Assembly: GCF_021222645.1 (NCBI RefSeq)
Contig: NZ_CP089520.1
Coordinates: 248,001 to 312,000, forward strand
DNA: 64,000 bases
Reading direction: 5' to 3'
Source: Candidatus Nanosynbacter sp. HMT-352
GTDB taxonomy: Bacteria > Patescibacteriota > Saccharimonadia > Saccharimonadales > Saccharimonadaceae
Positions 49,932-61,235 of the stretch are shown one piece after another (the stretch's first letter is position 1; every line of letters begins with the position of its first letter). A model generated the notes under the pieces. It searched no databases. It had not been told where the DNA came from and worked only from the letters and a program-made list of their open reading frames with translations. The position numbers were made by a program, and so were the translations under genes.

Positions 49932-50567
49932 TTAGCGACTCCTTTCTCCCTTATAAATCCACACTTTCACGCCAATGATACCAGCTGGTGTCTGAGCGCG
50001 AGCACAGTGGAAGTCAATATCAGCGCGCAAGGTGTGTAGAGGCACTGAGCCTTCAATTACCTTTTCGCGACGTGCCATTTCAGCACCGTTCAAACGACCA
50101 GCCACCTCAATACGAATACCTTTAGCGCCAGCATTCATGGTGTTTTGTGCGGTCATTTTAGTCGCACGGCGGAAGTTGATTCGGCGTTCCAATTGGCGAG
50201 CAATATTCTCAGCTACCAATTTGGCTGCCAATTCTGGACGACGAACTTCTTCGATGTTAATACGAACAGCCTGACCAGCAATCTTCTCAATCTGCTTCTT
50301 CAATTCGTTCACGCCAGCACCACCGCGACCGATAACAACACCAGCTTTTGCCGTGTGAATTGTAATCGTGATCAAGTTAGCGCTACGCTCAATCTCAATG
50401 CGATTGATAGTTGGGCGTGAGGCAAATTTCTTTTCAATCAACTCGCGGATTTCATGATCCTGACGAATCGCCTCTGCAAACTCTTTCTTATTGGCCGTAA
50501 ACCAACGAGAGCTCCAGTTCTTATTGACCTGTAGGCGGAAGTTGATTGGATTCACTTTTTGACCCAT
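49932..50567 (-). CDS. rpsC: 30S ribosomal protein S3
   Basis: S3 (211 residues) has MGQKVNPINFRLQVNKNWSS and the KH domain (AGVVIGRGGAGVNELKKQIE). The C-terminal domain also has the GAKGIRIEVAGRLNGAEMARREK segment. It lines the mRNA entry tunnel. Confidence 0.97.
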   Translation of the reverse strand: MGQKVNPINFRLQVNKNWSSRWFTANKKEFAEAIRQDHEIRELIEKKFASRPTINRIEIERSANLITITIHTAKAGVVIGRGGAGVNELKKQIEKIAGQAVRINIEEVRRPELAAKLVAENIARQLERRINFRRATKMTAQNTMNAGAKGIRIEVAGRLNGAEMARREKVIEGSVPLHTLRADIDFHCARAQTPAGIIGVKVWIYKGERSR

Positions 50568-51026
50568 TTACTTCTCCTCCTTTTTTGCTGCCGGTTTAGC
50601 GGCTTTTTTAGCTGCAGGCTTAGCAGTTTTTGCTTCTGCCTTAGCTTCGGCCTTTTTTGCAGGCACTTTCTTTGGCTTTTCCGTGCCAGTTACTTCAACT
50701 AAAATATTTGAAGTCTTTTTCTGGAATGGCAAAGCGCGGCCACGTGATGCAGGCTTAAAGCGGCGCAAACGCGTACCAGTAGTAACACTCAAAGTAGTAA
50801 TTATCAAACTTTTAGCGTCCAAGCCGTGGTTGTTGATGGCGTTTGCCTTAGCGCTTTCGATAGCCTTCTTAACTGGGCTAGCAGCGCGCTTTGGAACGTG
50901 CTCTAAGATAACTAGCGCATCAGCTACAGTACGACCTCGCACCAAGGCTGCGACTAGACTTACCTTACGTGGCGCCTGATCGACACCTTTAGCGTAAGCA
51001 CGGACGGTATAAGTTGTATCAGCCAT
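50568..51026 (-). CDS. rplV: 50S ribosomal protein L22 with Ala/Lys tail
   Basis: The core (about 1-112) has SLVAALVRGRTVADALVILEH and the tunnel hairpin GTRLRRFKPASRGRALPFQK. An extra tail of about 40 residues, made of Lys/Ala/Pro (KKAEAKAEAKTAKPAAKKAA), is added. Such tails are common in this organism's ribosomal proteins. Confidence 0.95.
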   Translation of the reverse strand: MADTTYTVRAYAKGVDQAPRKVSLVAALVRGRTVADALVILEHVPKRAASPVKKAIESAKANAINNHGLDAKSLIITTLSVTTGTRLRRFKPASRGRALPFQKKTSNILVEVTGTEKPKKVPAKKAEAKAEAKTAKPAAKKAAKPAAKKEEK

Positions 51027-51028
51027 GA

Positions 51029-51295
51029 TTACTTCTTATCCTTTCCACCATGTTTACGGAATTTACGAGTTGGACTAAACTCACCGAGCTTATGACCAAC
51101 CATGTTTTCGGTAATCAGCACTGGTACGTGCACCCTACCGTTGTGAACAGCAATCGTTCGACCAACCATTTCTGGGGTGATAGTCGAAGCGCGCGCCCAC
51201 GTTTTGATAACGGTTCGATCGTCAAGGCTAAGAGCAGCAATTTTCTTTGCTAGCTTTACATCGACGAATGGACCTTTCTTTAATGAACGACTCAT
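51029..51295 (-). CDS. rpsS: 30S ribosomal protein S19
   Basis: The 88-residue protein has [20 protein letters not shown] and the [20 protein letters not shown] segment. Confidence 0.97.
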   Translation of the reverse strand: MSRSLKKGPFVDVKLAKKIAALSLDDRTVIKTWARASTITPEMVGRTIAVHNGRVHVPVLITENMVGHKLGEFSPTRKFRKHGGKDKK

Positions 51296-51301
51296 CGTGA
51301 T

Positions 51302-52141
51302 TTACCTCTTCCTCTTCGCGTCGTGACGCGTGCGTACGATTAATTTATTCGAGCCTTTACGGCGACGAGTTCGATAACCTAATGTCAATTGGCCCCAAGG
51401 AGTACGTGGTGCTTTACCAGTACCGTGGCGACCACCGTCACCACCACCATGTGGGTGATCTGCTGCGTTCATAACGACACCGCGAACAGTTGGGCGAATA
51501 CCCTTGCGGCGCTTACGACCAGCTGAACCGATCTTAACATTTTGGTGCTGAACGTTACCGACTACACCGATAGCAGCGGTAGCTTCCAAGCGAACTTTAC
51601 GAACTTCGCCAGATGGCAATTTGATAGTTGCGTAGTTGCCTTCTTTCGCCATCAACTGAGCTTTAGCACCGGCAGCGCGTACCATTTGTGCGCCCTTACC
51701 AGCGGTCAACTCAATAGCGTAAATCATCGTACCAACAGGAATAACTGACAATGGCAAGCGGTTTGAAACCTCAATTGGAGCTTCTTCACCAGTTCGGATA
51801 GTTTTACCCTTAACCATTGATGTGTCAGCCAAGATGTAGTGGTACAAATTGTACTGATCCTTAACTCGAGCAATACGAGCTGAGCGGTTTGGATCGTATT
51901 CGATTTCTTCAATCGTCAAGGTCAAGCCTGCTGGCAAATTGTGATTCACCAAGCGGTAGTGACGACGAACGCCGCCTCCGCGATGGCGAACAGTAATTCG
52001 ACCTTGGTTGTTGCGACCGGCATTTTGCTTTTTAGCTTTAATCAGACTTTTAAGAGGTTTTCTTGTTGTAATGTCTGACAAATCCTGACTCGTCATGCCG
52101 CGACGAGCAGGAGTGGTTGGATTGTAAGCTTTCACTGGCAT
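51302..52141 (-). CDS. rplB: 50S ribosomal protein L2
   Basis: The 279-residue protein has NNQGRITVRHRGGGVRRHYR and the C-terminal MNAADHPHGGGDGG with the conserved His near the peptidyl-transferase centre. Confidence 0.98.
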   Translation of the reverse strand: MPVKAYNPTTPARRGMTSQDLSDITTRKPLKSLIKAKKQNAGRNNQGRITVRHRGGGVRRHYRLVNHNLPAGLTLTIEEIEYDPNRSARIARVKDQYNLYHYILADTSMVKGKTIRTGEEAPIEVSNRLPLSVIPVGTMIYAIELTAGKGAQMVRAAGAKAQLMAKEGNYATIKLPSGEVRKVRLEATAAIGVVGNVQHQNVKIGSAGRKRRKGIRPTVRGVVMNAADHPHGGGDGGRHGTGKAPRTPWGQLTLGYRTRRRKGSNKLIVRTRHDAKRKR

Positions 52142-52461
52142 TACTTGGTCTCCTCCATCTGCTGCTCTACTGCGTCAAACACATCGAGCTTATCGCCTTC
52201 TTTCAGTGTCACGTAAGCCTTCTTCCAATCCTTGCGCGTTGTTGTGCCAGGATAACGATTCTTGCCACGTGAGAAGCGTACAGCTTTGCCGTCTTGTACT
52301 AAGGTTTTAACCTTAACTACAGTAACGCCAAATTGTTCTTCTACTGCTGATTTGATTTCGTTCTTATTCAAGTTAAGTGGAACTCGCAGCACATATACGC
52401 CGTTAGCGCTCTGTGCGTAAGCCTTTTCACTAACGCGTGGGATAATAATCGTCTGTTTCAT
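52141..52461 (-). CDS. rplW: 50S ribosomal protein L23
   Basis: The 106-residue protein has IIPRVSEKAYAQSANGVYVL, EIKSAVEEQFGVTVVKVKT and a basic loop (RFSRGKNRYPGTTTRKD). It sits at the tunnel exit where signal recognition particle and trigger factor bind. Confidence 0.95.
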   Translation of the reverse strand: MKQTIIIPRVSEKAYAQSANGVYVLRVPLNLNKNEIKSAVEEQFGVTVVKVKTLVQDGKAVRFSRGKNRYPGTTTRKDWKKAYVTLKEGDKLDVFDAVEQQMEETK

Positions 52462-52462
52462 A

Positions 52463-53062
52463 TTACGCTTCCTCCTTACCCAACCATGCAGTAATTACAG
52501 GTAGAGCTTTCGGTGTTATAACGATTGTATCCGCATTCAGAATGTGATAAACGCTTAGATAATTAGCGCGAACCACCAAAACGTTCTGAATATTATTTGT
52601 AGCACGCATAAGTTCTGGCGTCTTCTCATCTACAACGATCAGAACACGGCGCTCGAACTTATTGTCAGCTAGGAATGTTGCGACTTCCTTGGTCTTGCCA
52701 GTAGTCTTAACATCTTTAACGACAATTTTCTTAGCTTCGTTAGCCAAGGTTAGTGCTTGACGGACTGCCACTTTTTTAGCAGTCTTTGACAATTTTTTAG
52801 TGTAGTTTTCGTTACCGCGTGGGCCAAATACCACACCACCACCGCGCCAGATTGGGTTACGGCTTGAACCAAAACGTGCTCGACCAGTTCCCTTTTGCTT
52901 CCATGGTTTTTTACCGCCACCAGAAACTTCGCCGCGCTGCTTGGTTGTAGCGCTAGCTAGGCGTGCGTTTGCCAAGTAGCTGTCGTATGCCAATTTCAAC
53001 AATTCGTGATTTGGCACTTCCACAGCAAAAATGTCTTTAGGAAGTTTGGTTGAATCTGCCAT
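52463..53062 (-). CDS. rplD: 50S ribosomal protein L4
   Basis: The 199-residue protein has the tunnel loop KQRGEVSGGGKKPWKQKGTG and RARFGSSRNPIWRGGGVVFG. In other bacteria L4 represses this operon, so the long leader upstream of rplC is of interest. Confidence 0.97.
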   Translation of the reverse strand: MADSTKLPKDIFAVEVPNHELLKLAYDSYLANARLASATTKQRGEVSGGGKKPWKQKGTGRARFGSSRNPIWRGGGVVFGPRGNENYTKKLSKTAKKVAVRQALTLANEAKKIVVKDVKTTGKTKEVATFLADNKFERRVLIVVDEKTPELMRATNNIQNVLVVRANYLSVYHILNADTIVITPKALPVITAWLGKEEA

Positions 53063-53676
53063 TACTTGTTACCTCCTAAAATAATCAGCCCCTTTCGTGG
53101 TCCAGGAACAGCGCCCTTAACCCCGATTAGATTGGTCTCTGGATCAACATATGCCACTTCCAAGTTCTTAACAGTAACACGTTCGTGACCCATATGGCCA
53201 GCCATCGTCTTACCCTTGAAAACTTTTTGTGGATACATCGAGCCAATTGAACCTGGCTTACGAGTATTACCTTTACCACCGTGCGTCTTACGATGACGCT
53301 TAAAGTTGTGACGTTTAATGGTTCCAGCGAAACCTTTACCTTTGCTGGTTCCGGTTGCATCGACAAAATCGCCGACTTCAAACGCGGAAACATTAATTTC
53401 ACTGCCGACTTTCAGATCCTCTGGAATCTGGTCGACACGGAATTCCCGAATATGTTTCGGGGTCACTTGGGCTGGCTTAACGTGTCCAGCCACGGCCTTG
53501 CTCAGGTTCTTACCCTCTCCAAAAGCTACCTGTACCGCATTGTAACCGTCGGTTTCGACAGTCTTCACCTGAGTAACGGTGACAGGGCCGGCTTGGATCA
53601 GCGTTACCGGAATGGCTTTGCCGTCTTCAGCCAAGAGCTGGGTCATACCAAGTTTGGTACCGAGAAGTGTTTTCAC
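53062..53676 (-). CDS. rplC: 50S ribosomal protein L3
   Basis: The start is GTG 53676 (MKTLLGTKLGMTQL), with GAGG just upstream; 204 residues. Conserved RHNFKRHRKTHGGKGNTRKPGSIG and MAGHMGHERVTVKNLEV are present. It opens the L3-L4-L23-L2 run, without rpsJ directly before it. Confidence 0.97.
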   Translation of the reverse strand: MKTLLGTKLGMTQLLAEDGKAIPVTLIQAGPVTVTQVKTVETDGYNAVQVAFGEGKNLSKAVAGHVKPAQVTPKHIREFRVDQIPEDLKVGSEINVSAFEVGDFVDATGTSKGKGFAGTIKRHNFKRHRKTHGGKGNTRKPGSIGSMYPQKVFKGKTMAGHMGHERVTVKNLEVAYVDPETNLIGVKGAVPGPRKGLIILGGNK

Positions 53677-53823
53677 TTTTCCTCACTCCCACTTAAATAC
53701 TCCTGATGATGTGCGGTTTCTGGATTCTGAGAGGATATTAAATATAAACACCCGTTCATAACCAGACCTGCTCATTCACCAAGGAGAACAGTTGATATTA
53801 CGCGTAATAGAAATTACCTCGTA
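53677..53823 (-). other. Leader of the L3-to-S8 operon
   Basis: About 140 nt separate the strong promoter from the GTG of rplC. A small hairpin (GTAAT TTCT ATTAC on the minus strand) is near the 5' end. No clear terminator is seen. It could host autoregulation, but I recognise no known element. Confidence 0.4.
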
Positions 53824-53853
53824 ATTATAGCACATGAAGCGCTAGACTGTCAA
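53824..53853 (-). promoter_or_regulatory. Consensus promoter of the L3-to-S8 operon
   Basis: A perfect TTGACA (53848-53853), 18-nt spacer and extended -10 TGCTATAAT (TATAAT at 53824-53829) on the minus strand. Confidence 0.85.
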
Positions 53854-53868
53854 CGAGTCCGACTAAGG

Positions 53869-54957
53869 TCAGCCCTCTGAGGAATCTGATTTTTTATAAA
53901 TAGTTGCTAAGTCTGGACCAAGAGCACGCACTTTGCCTGTTCCCATAACTTGAGCACCCACTAAAACTGCCATTTTCGTGTCTGCGGAATATTTTTCTGC
54001 TAAATAATCAAGCACGTTTAGTCCGCTTGGGTAACATAAATCCGGAAAGGATTGGCGTAGCTCACCTAGATTTCCTGTAGTAAGTTCGGCCTTCTCTCTA
54101 CTGTGCGTAAGCTTTGCTGATAGACATAGAAATGCATAGCCATCTTGTTGCAGTGATTCTACGTCTCTCTCGATCCGCCGAGTAGCCTCTTCCAAGTCAT
54201 CCCCGAACATTTTCTTATTGACAGCTTCCAGGGCAGCTTCTTGTTCGCGCTTTTCTCTGTCTGCTCGCCGTTGCCTGATTGCAGATTCGGATTGTTTAAG
54301 AAGCTTTTTTAATTTCTCTTCGCGCTCCTCGTCAGTTAAGGCAAAAAACTCTTCACTTTTAGATTTCTTACTCTCGTAATCATCTATGCTCCCACATGAT
54401 ATAGCTCCTCGGACGCTCGCTTCGCTGAAGCCAAGACACTCCAGTATAGCTAGCCTACCTAAGTTTGAAGCTCCAGGCTGAAGATATTCACGAAAGAGAC
54501 TGTCCTCATCTAGGTCATTGTTGGACACTTGACGGCGCAGAGTAAGAATCGTCCCTTCAGTTGGCTCAGCATACCTATCTATTATGCGATCCCTATCTTC
54601 TTTAGCAATTATCCCTGACTTTATACCTTTATCTACTACCTGTGTTGTTTTTTGCCTACTGAGGCGTCTTGCCTCTGACTCTACTAACATACGAGATGTA
54701 GTCGTTATGATTTTATAGCTGGGATCTTCCCGTAAATTGTCAGCATTGTCGAAGACAGCCAAGGCTTCTCTCTGTTGAGGATTCAACTCCTCTTCTGGTG
54801 GAATTATGGGCCAAGTATCTGGACGTCGTTTGTTAAAATACTCTACAACCTCTTGATCTGATGGCAGATCCGGCCCATAATTAACCTTTATATCAGCAGC
54901 TTTAATACCGCCTAAACTAGTTGGGATCGACGGAGAGTTAAATCTAGTATTTTCCAT
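53869..54957 (-). CDS. Unknown protein with coiled-coil middle (362 aa)
   Basis: I do not recognise this family. The protein starts MENTRFNSPSIPTSLGG and is acidic. A helical, charged region (about 200-290, DEEREEKLKKLLKQSESAIRQ and RRADREKREQEAALEAV) suggests a coiled coil. No signal or membrane segment is seen. The first residues resemble the start of the protein at 59481-61163 (NTEFNSP), which may mean shared origin or partner. TATAAT (54964-54969) is 6 nt before the ATG. Confidence 0.6.
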   Translation of the reverse strand: MENTRFNSPSIPTSLGGIKAADIKVNYGPDLPSDQEVVEYFNKRRPDTWPIIPPEEELNPQQREALAVFDNADNLREDPSYKIITTTSRMLVESEARRLSRQKTTQVVDKGIKSGIIAKEDRDRIIDRYAEPTEGTILTLRRQVSNNDLDEDSLFREYLQPGASNLGRLAILECLGFSEASVRGAISCGSIDDYESKKSKSEEFFALTDEEREEKLKKLLKQSESAIRQRRADREKREQEAALEAVNKKMFGDDLEEATRRIERDVESLQQDGYAFLCLSAKLTHSREKAELTTGNLGELRQSFPDLCYPSGLNVLDYLAEKYSADTKMAVLVGAQVMGTGKVRALGPDLATIYKKSDSSEG

Positions 54958-55055
54958 GTTTTTATTATACTAAAAAATAGCTAGAATGTCAATCATAGTA
55001 TTTACATTAATAGCGGAGATTATTGATATACCCCTTAGTATTTCGTAAGCATAAG

Positions 55056-55388
55056 CTAAATCATCACGCCAACCGGCGTAAACGAAGTCAGAATTGCCAT
55101 GAAAATTATCGTGACATACCAAATTTTCCGATTGAATTGGTATTTCTCAATCTTTAAGACTAATAGCAACGCAATAAATAGACCGACAGGAATGGCCTGG
55201 ACAACTAAGCCGCCAACTTCAACTGGATTTTTTAGACGAAGCCACAGCGCACTTAATATCACAAAAACCACCAATTTCAAGAAAAATGAGCCGTCATTAT
55301 CATAAATGCGTTCGCGACCTTTGCGACTAAACAGCTCACTAGACTTCGAGCGATTACGAGCATAAGTACGAGTTTTTTGTTTTGTCAT
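55056..55388 (-). CDS. Small membrane protein with basic N terminus (110 aa)
   Basis: The N terminus (TKQKTRTYARNRSKSSELFSR, about residues 2-22) is strongly basic. Three hydrophobic segments follow (about 35-50, 58-78, 90-110). I recognise no family. TATAAT at 55401-55406 is 12 nt before the ATG, close to the leaderless pattern. It lies between rpsJ and the 362-residue gene. Confidence 0.6.
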   Translation of the reverse strand: MTKQKTRTYARNRSKSSELFSRKGRERIYDNDGSFFLKLVVFVILSALWLRLKNPVEVGGLVVQAIPVGLFIALLLVLKIEKYQFNRKIWYVTIIFMAILTSFTPVGVMI

Positions 55389-55404
55389 AAGCTAAATGGA
55401 ATTA

Positions 55405-55440
55405 TAGCATAAAAAATCCACCCCATTCAAGAGGCGGAAA
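55405..55440 (-). terminator. Terminator of rpsJ
   Basis: A stem CCGCCTC/GGGGTGG (with G-U pairs) and a run of six T follow the S10 stop on the minus strand. Confidence 0.6.
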
Positions 55441-55458
55441 TTTTTATATATCGTTAAA

Positions 55459-55776
55459 TTACATACGAATTTCAGCGTCAACGCCAGCTGGCAAGTTCAA
55501 GTTCTGCAAGCTGTCTATCGTCTTTGGCGTAGCGTTTGTAATGTCGATTAGACGCTTATGAACGCGACGCTCGTAAGATTCACCACCAGTTTTGTAAACG
55601 TGCGGGCTCTTTACGACGGTGTAAGTACTGCGTCGAGTTGGCAAAGGTACTGGACCAGCCACGTTAGCACCTGTGCGAATTGCGGTGTCGATAATTTGTT
55701 TTGCTGATTGGTCGATGACTTTGTGGTCATAAGCCTTCAGGCGAATACGGATTTTAATTCCTGTATCTTGAGCCAT
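55459..55776 (-). CDS. rpsJ: 30S ribosomal protein S10
   Basis: ATG 55776 ([21 protein letters not shown]) is chosen because GAGGAGG precedes it; 105 residues. Conserved [20 protein letters not shown] and the HKRLIDI segment are present. It is also the NusB partner in antitermination. It is 1.8 kb from rplC, normally adjacent. Confidence 0.97.
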   Translation of the reverse strand: MAQDTGIKIRIRLKAYDHKVIDQSAKQIIDTAIRTGANVAGPVPLPTRRSTYTVVKSPHVYKTGGESYERRVHKRLIDITNATPKTIDSLQNLNLPAGVDAEIRM

Positions 55777-55872
55777 AGCTCCTCCTCTTATGTGCAATCT
55801 CGTAACCTCTAATTGCCCTATTTATGGTCAATCGAGTTCTCGAGATAAATTATTATTAACTATGCGATTATA

Positions 55873-56814
55873 TCAGCAATTTTCCGCTTTATCAAGATGA
55901 GAAATCATTTCCGCAATAATTCCAGCGGATTTATTCAGTGATTCTTTTTCTCGCTCGGTAAGTGGATAGCCTGCCAAAATCTTCACACCATCGCTATTAA
56001 CTATTGACGGCAATCCAAGCACAACATTATTCAGTCCATATTCACCCTCAGCCAACGAGCAAACGGGATAAACCGTATGTGTCGATTTTCGGAGTGCCGA
56101 AACAATCTTAGACACGACAAACCCAATCGCAAAATACGTCGATTTCTTTGTTTCAATCACCCGATACGCTCGGTCGCGAACCTCCTGCTCAATTCCGTCA
56201 ATCATTTCCTCCGTAAATCCAGGATATTCTTTAATCGGCACTTCACCAATTTGCGCCGTCTCAATTGTCGAAAACGACGAATCGCCATGCTCGCCCAGAA
56301 TATAAGCATCAACCGCTTTACTGTCGACATTGAACGCGTCCGCCAAATACGACTTCATTCGCGAAGTATCAAGCGTCGTGCCCGTCCCAAACACACGATT
56401 TTTCGGCAAACCAGATTCCTTAAGCGCCACATAAGTCAGAACATCAACCGGATTACTGACAATCACCAAATACGGCTTCGCGCCATTCGCCATAATATTC
56501 TTCACAATATCACGCATAATTTTTGCGTTAACATCAACCAGCTCCAGTCGAGTCTGACCAGGAAGTTGCGGTGCACCCGCGGTAATCACAACGATGTCAT
56601 CGTCATTGATATCAGAATAGTTTCCCGTACGAACCACCACACTTCTGTCAATTCCCATAGCGTCATTAATGTCAGCTGCTTGACCCCAAGCTAAATCCTC
56701 ATTACGGTCAATCAGCACAATCTCTTCGATGACACTACGTAATGCGCACGCATAAGCCGCCGTCGCACCGACCATTCCGCCTCCGCCAACAATTAGCAAT
56801 TTCTGTTTATTCAC
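55873..56814 (-). CDS. ldh: L-lactate dehydrogenase
   Basis: The start GTG 56814 is preferred: AAGGAG lies 6 nt before it, too close for the TTG codon just upstream. The 313-residue NAD enzyme has VGGGGMVGATAAYACAL (Rossmann), AGAPQLPGQTRLELV (Gln at the specificity loop and catalytic Arg, as in lactate rather than malate dehydrogenases), NPVDVLTYVA and GEHGDSS with the catalytic His. It turns pyruvate to lactate and regenerates NAD. It sits between EF-Tu and S10. Confidence 0.93.
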   Translation of the reverse strand: MNKQKLLIVGGGGMVGATAAYACALRSVIEEIVLIDRNEDLAWGQAADINDAMGIDRSVVVRTGNYSDINDDDIVVITAGAPQLPGQTRLELVDVNAKIMRDIVKNIMANGAKPYLVIVSNPVDVLTYVALKESGLPKNRVFGTGTTLDTSRMKSYLADAFNVDSKAVDAYILGEHGDSSFSTIETAQIGEVPIKEYPGFTEEMIDGIEQEVRDRAYRVIETKKSTYFAIGFVVSKIVSALRKSTHTVYPVCSLAEGEYGLNNVVLGLPSIVNSDGVKILAGYPLTEREKESLNKSAGIIAEMISHLDKAENC

Positions 56815-56903
56815 CAAAATCTCCTTTTTCTGTTTTATATTAGATGTATTTATTCTGCCATAAACATTACCGCTTTGTCAATTAACCCCTTCTTATAGCA
56901 ATC

Positions 56904-56930
56904 AAAAAATCCCCCGAACTTTCGGGGGAT
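56904..56930 (-). terminator. Terminator of tuf
   Basis: ATCCCCCGAA (56909-56918) and TTCGGGGGAT (56921-56930) pair, followed by six T on the minus strand. Confidence 0.85.
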
Positions 56931-56954
56931 TTAATTAGGCTTGCGCTACAGAGA

Positions 56955-58139
56955 TTATTTGTCAATCTTTGTAATCACACCAGCACCAACAGTACGGCCA
57001 CCTTCGCGGATAGCAAAGTTCAAACCTTGCTCCATAGCGATTGGTGCAAGCAACTTAACCTTGAAGGTTACAGTGTCGCCTGGCATAACCATTTCTTTGT
57101 CAGCTGGCAATTCAACTTCACCAGTAACGTCAGTTGTGCGGAAGTAGAACTGTGGCTTGTAGCCCTTTGAGAATGGAGTGTGGCGACCGCCTTCTTCCTT
57201 CTTCAAGATGTAAACTTCAGCCTCAAACTCGGTGTGTGGAGTAATTGTACCTGGCTTACACAAAACCTGACCACGCTCAATGTCAGAACGCTCAATACCA
57301 CGTAGCAAGACACCTGCGTTGTCACCTGCTTGACCTTGGTCAAGAGATTTCTTGAAGGCTTCAATACCAGTAACAACTGATTTTTGAGTTGGCTTCAAAC
57401 CAACGATTTCAACTTCGTCGTTAATCTTAACAACACCCTGCTCAATACGACCAGTTGCCACTGTACCACGACCCTTAATTGAGAAAACATCCTCAATTGG
57501 CATGATGAATGGCTTGTCCATGTCGCGAGTTGGCTCTGGAATGTAGCTATCCATAGCTTCAACCAATTCCATAATAGCGTCTTCGTACTTCTCTTCACCT
57601 TCAAGAGCCTTCAAAGCTGAACCCTTGATAATTGGAGCGTCTTTGTCGAAGCCGTTAGCTTCAAGCAATTCGCGAACTTCTTCTTCGATCAGTTCAACCA
57701 TTTCCTCGTCAGCCATGTCCATCTTGTTCAAGAAGACAACTAGCTTAGGCACACCAACCTGCTTTGCAAGCAGAACGTGCTCACGAGTCTGTGGCATTGG
57801 ACCGTCAGTTGCGGCAATAACCAAAACTGCACCGTCAACCTGAGCAGCACCGGTGATCATGTTCTTAACATAGTCAGCGTGTCCTGGCATGTCAACGTGC
57901 GCATAGTGACGATTGTTTGATTCATACTCTTGGTGTGAAGACGCGATAGTAATACCACGTTGCTTCTCTTCTGGTGCGTTGTCGATCTGGTCGTACGCAA
58001 CAGGTTTGTTAACTGCGCTTGGTAGGCGCTTTGCCAACACTGCAGTAATCGCAGCAGTCAGCGTAGTCTTACCGTGGTCAACGTGGCCCATTGTACCAAC
58101 GTTAACGTGCGGTTTGCTTCGGTCAAATGCATCTGCCAT
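56955..58139 (-). CDS. tuf: Elongation factor Tu
   Basis: EF-Tu (394 residues) delivers aminoacyl-tRNA to the ribosome. GTP-binding motifs: [10 protein letters not shown] (near residue 18), [12 protein letters not shown] and GSALK. Domains 2 and 3 follow ([36 protein letters not shown]). AAGGAG lies about 11 nt before the ATG. fusA, rpsL and rpsG, the usual neighbours, are not in the window. Confidence 0.98.
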   Translation of the reverse strand: MADAFDRSKPHVNVGTMGHVDHGKTTLTAAITAVLAKRLPSAVNKPVAYDQIDNAPEEKQRGITIASSHQEYESNNRHYAHVDMPGHADYVKNMITGAAQVDGAVLVIAATDGPMPQTREHVLLAKQVGVPKLVVFLNKMDMADEEMVELIEEEVRELLEANGFDKDAPIIKGSALKALEGEEKYEDAIMELVEAMDSYIPEPTRDMDKPFIMPIEDVFSIKGRGTVATGRIEQGVVKINDEVEIVGLKPTQKSVVTGIEAFKKSLDQGQAGDNAGVLLRGIERSDIERGQVLCKPGTITPHTEFEAEVYILKKEEGGRHTPFSKGYKPQFYFRTTDVTGEVELPADKEMVMPGDTVTFKVKLLAPIAMEQGLNFAIREGGRTVGAGVITKIDK

Positions 58140-58252
58140 TTGTAGAAGTTCTCCTTAATTTAGTTATTATTTTCACGCGGGTACAGTCCATAAAAAAGAC
58201 CTCACGGCGTATGAGTTTAATTATAACGATTTTCTAATCAGTTGTAAATAGC

Positions 58253-61163
<2,911 letters not shown>

Positions 61164-61235
61164 ATTGCTATATATTATACAACTTTAATCGATATTTACA
61201 AGCATAGCCCCTTCCGTATGTTGTATACTAGAAAC

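Noticed and set aside
53869..54957. Conserved ribosome-associated factor because of its place in the S10 region
   Set aside because: No domain supports it. Position alone is not enough, since this genome inserts unrelated genes into ribosomal clusters.
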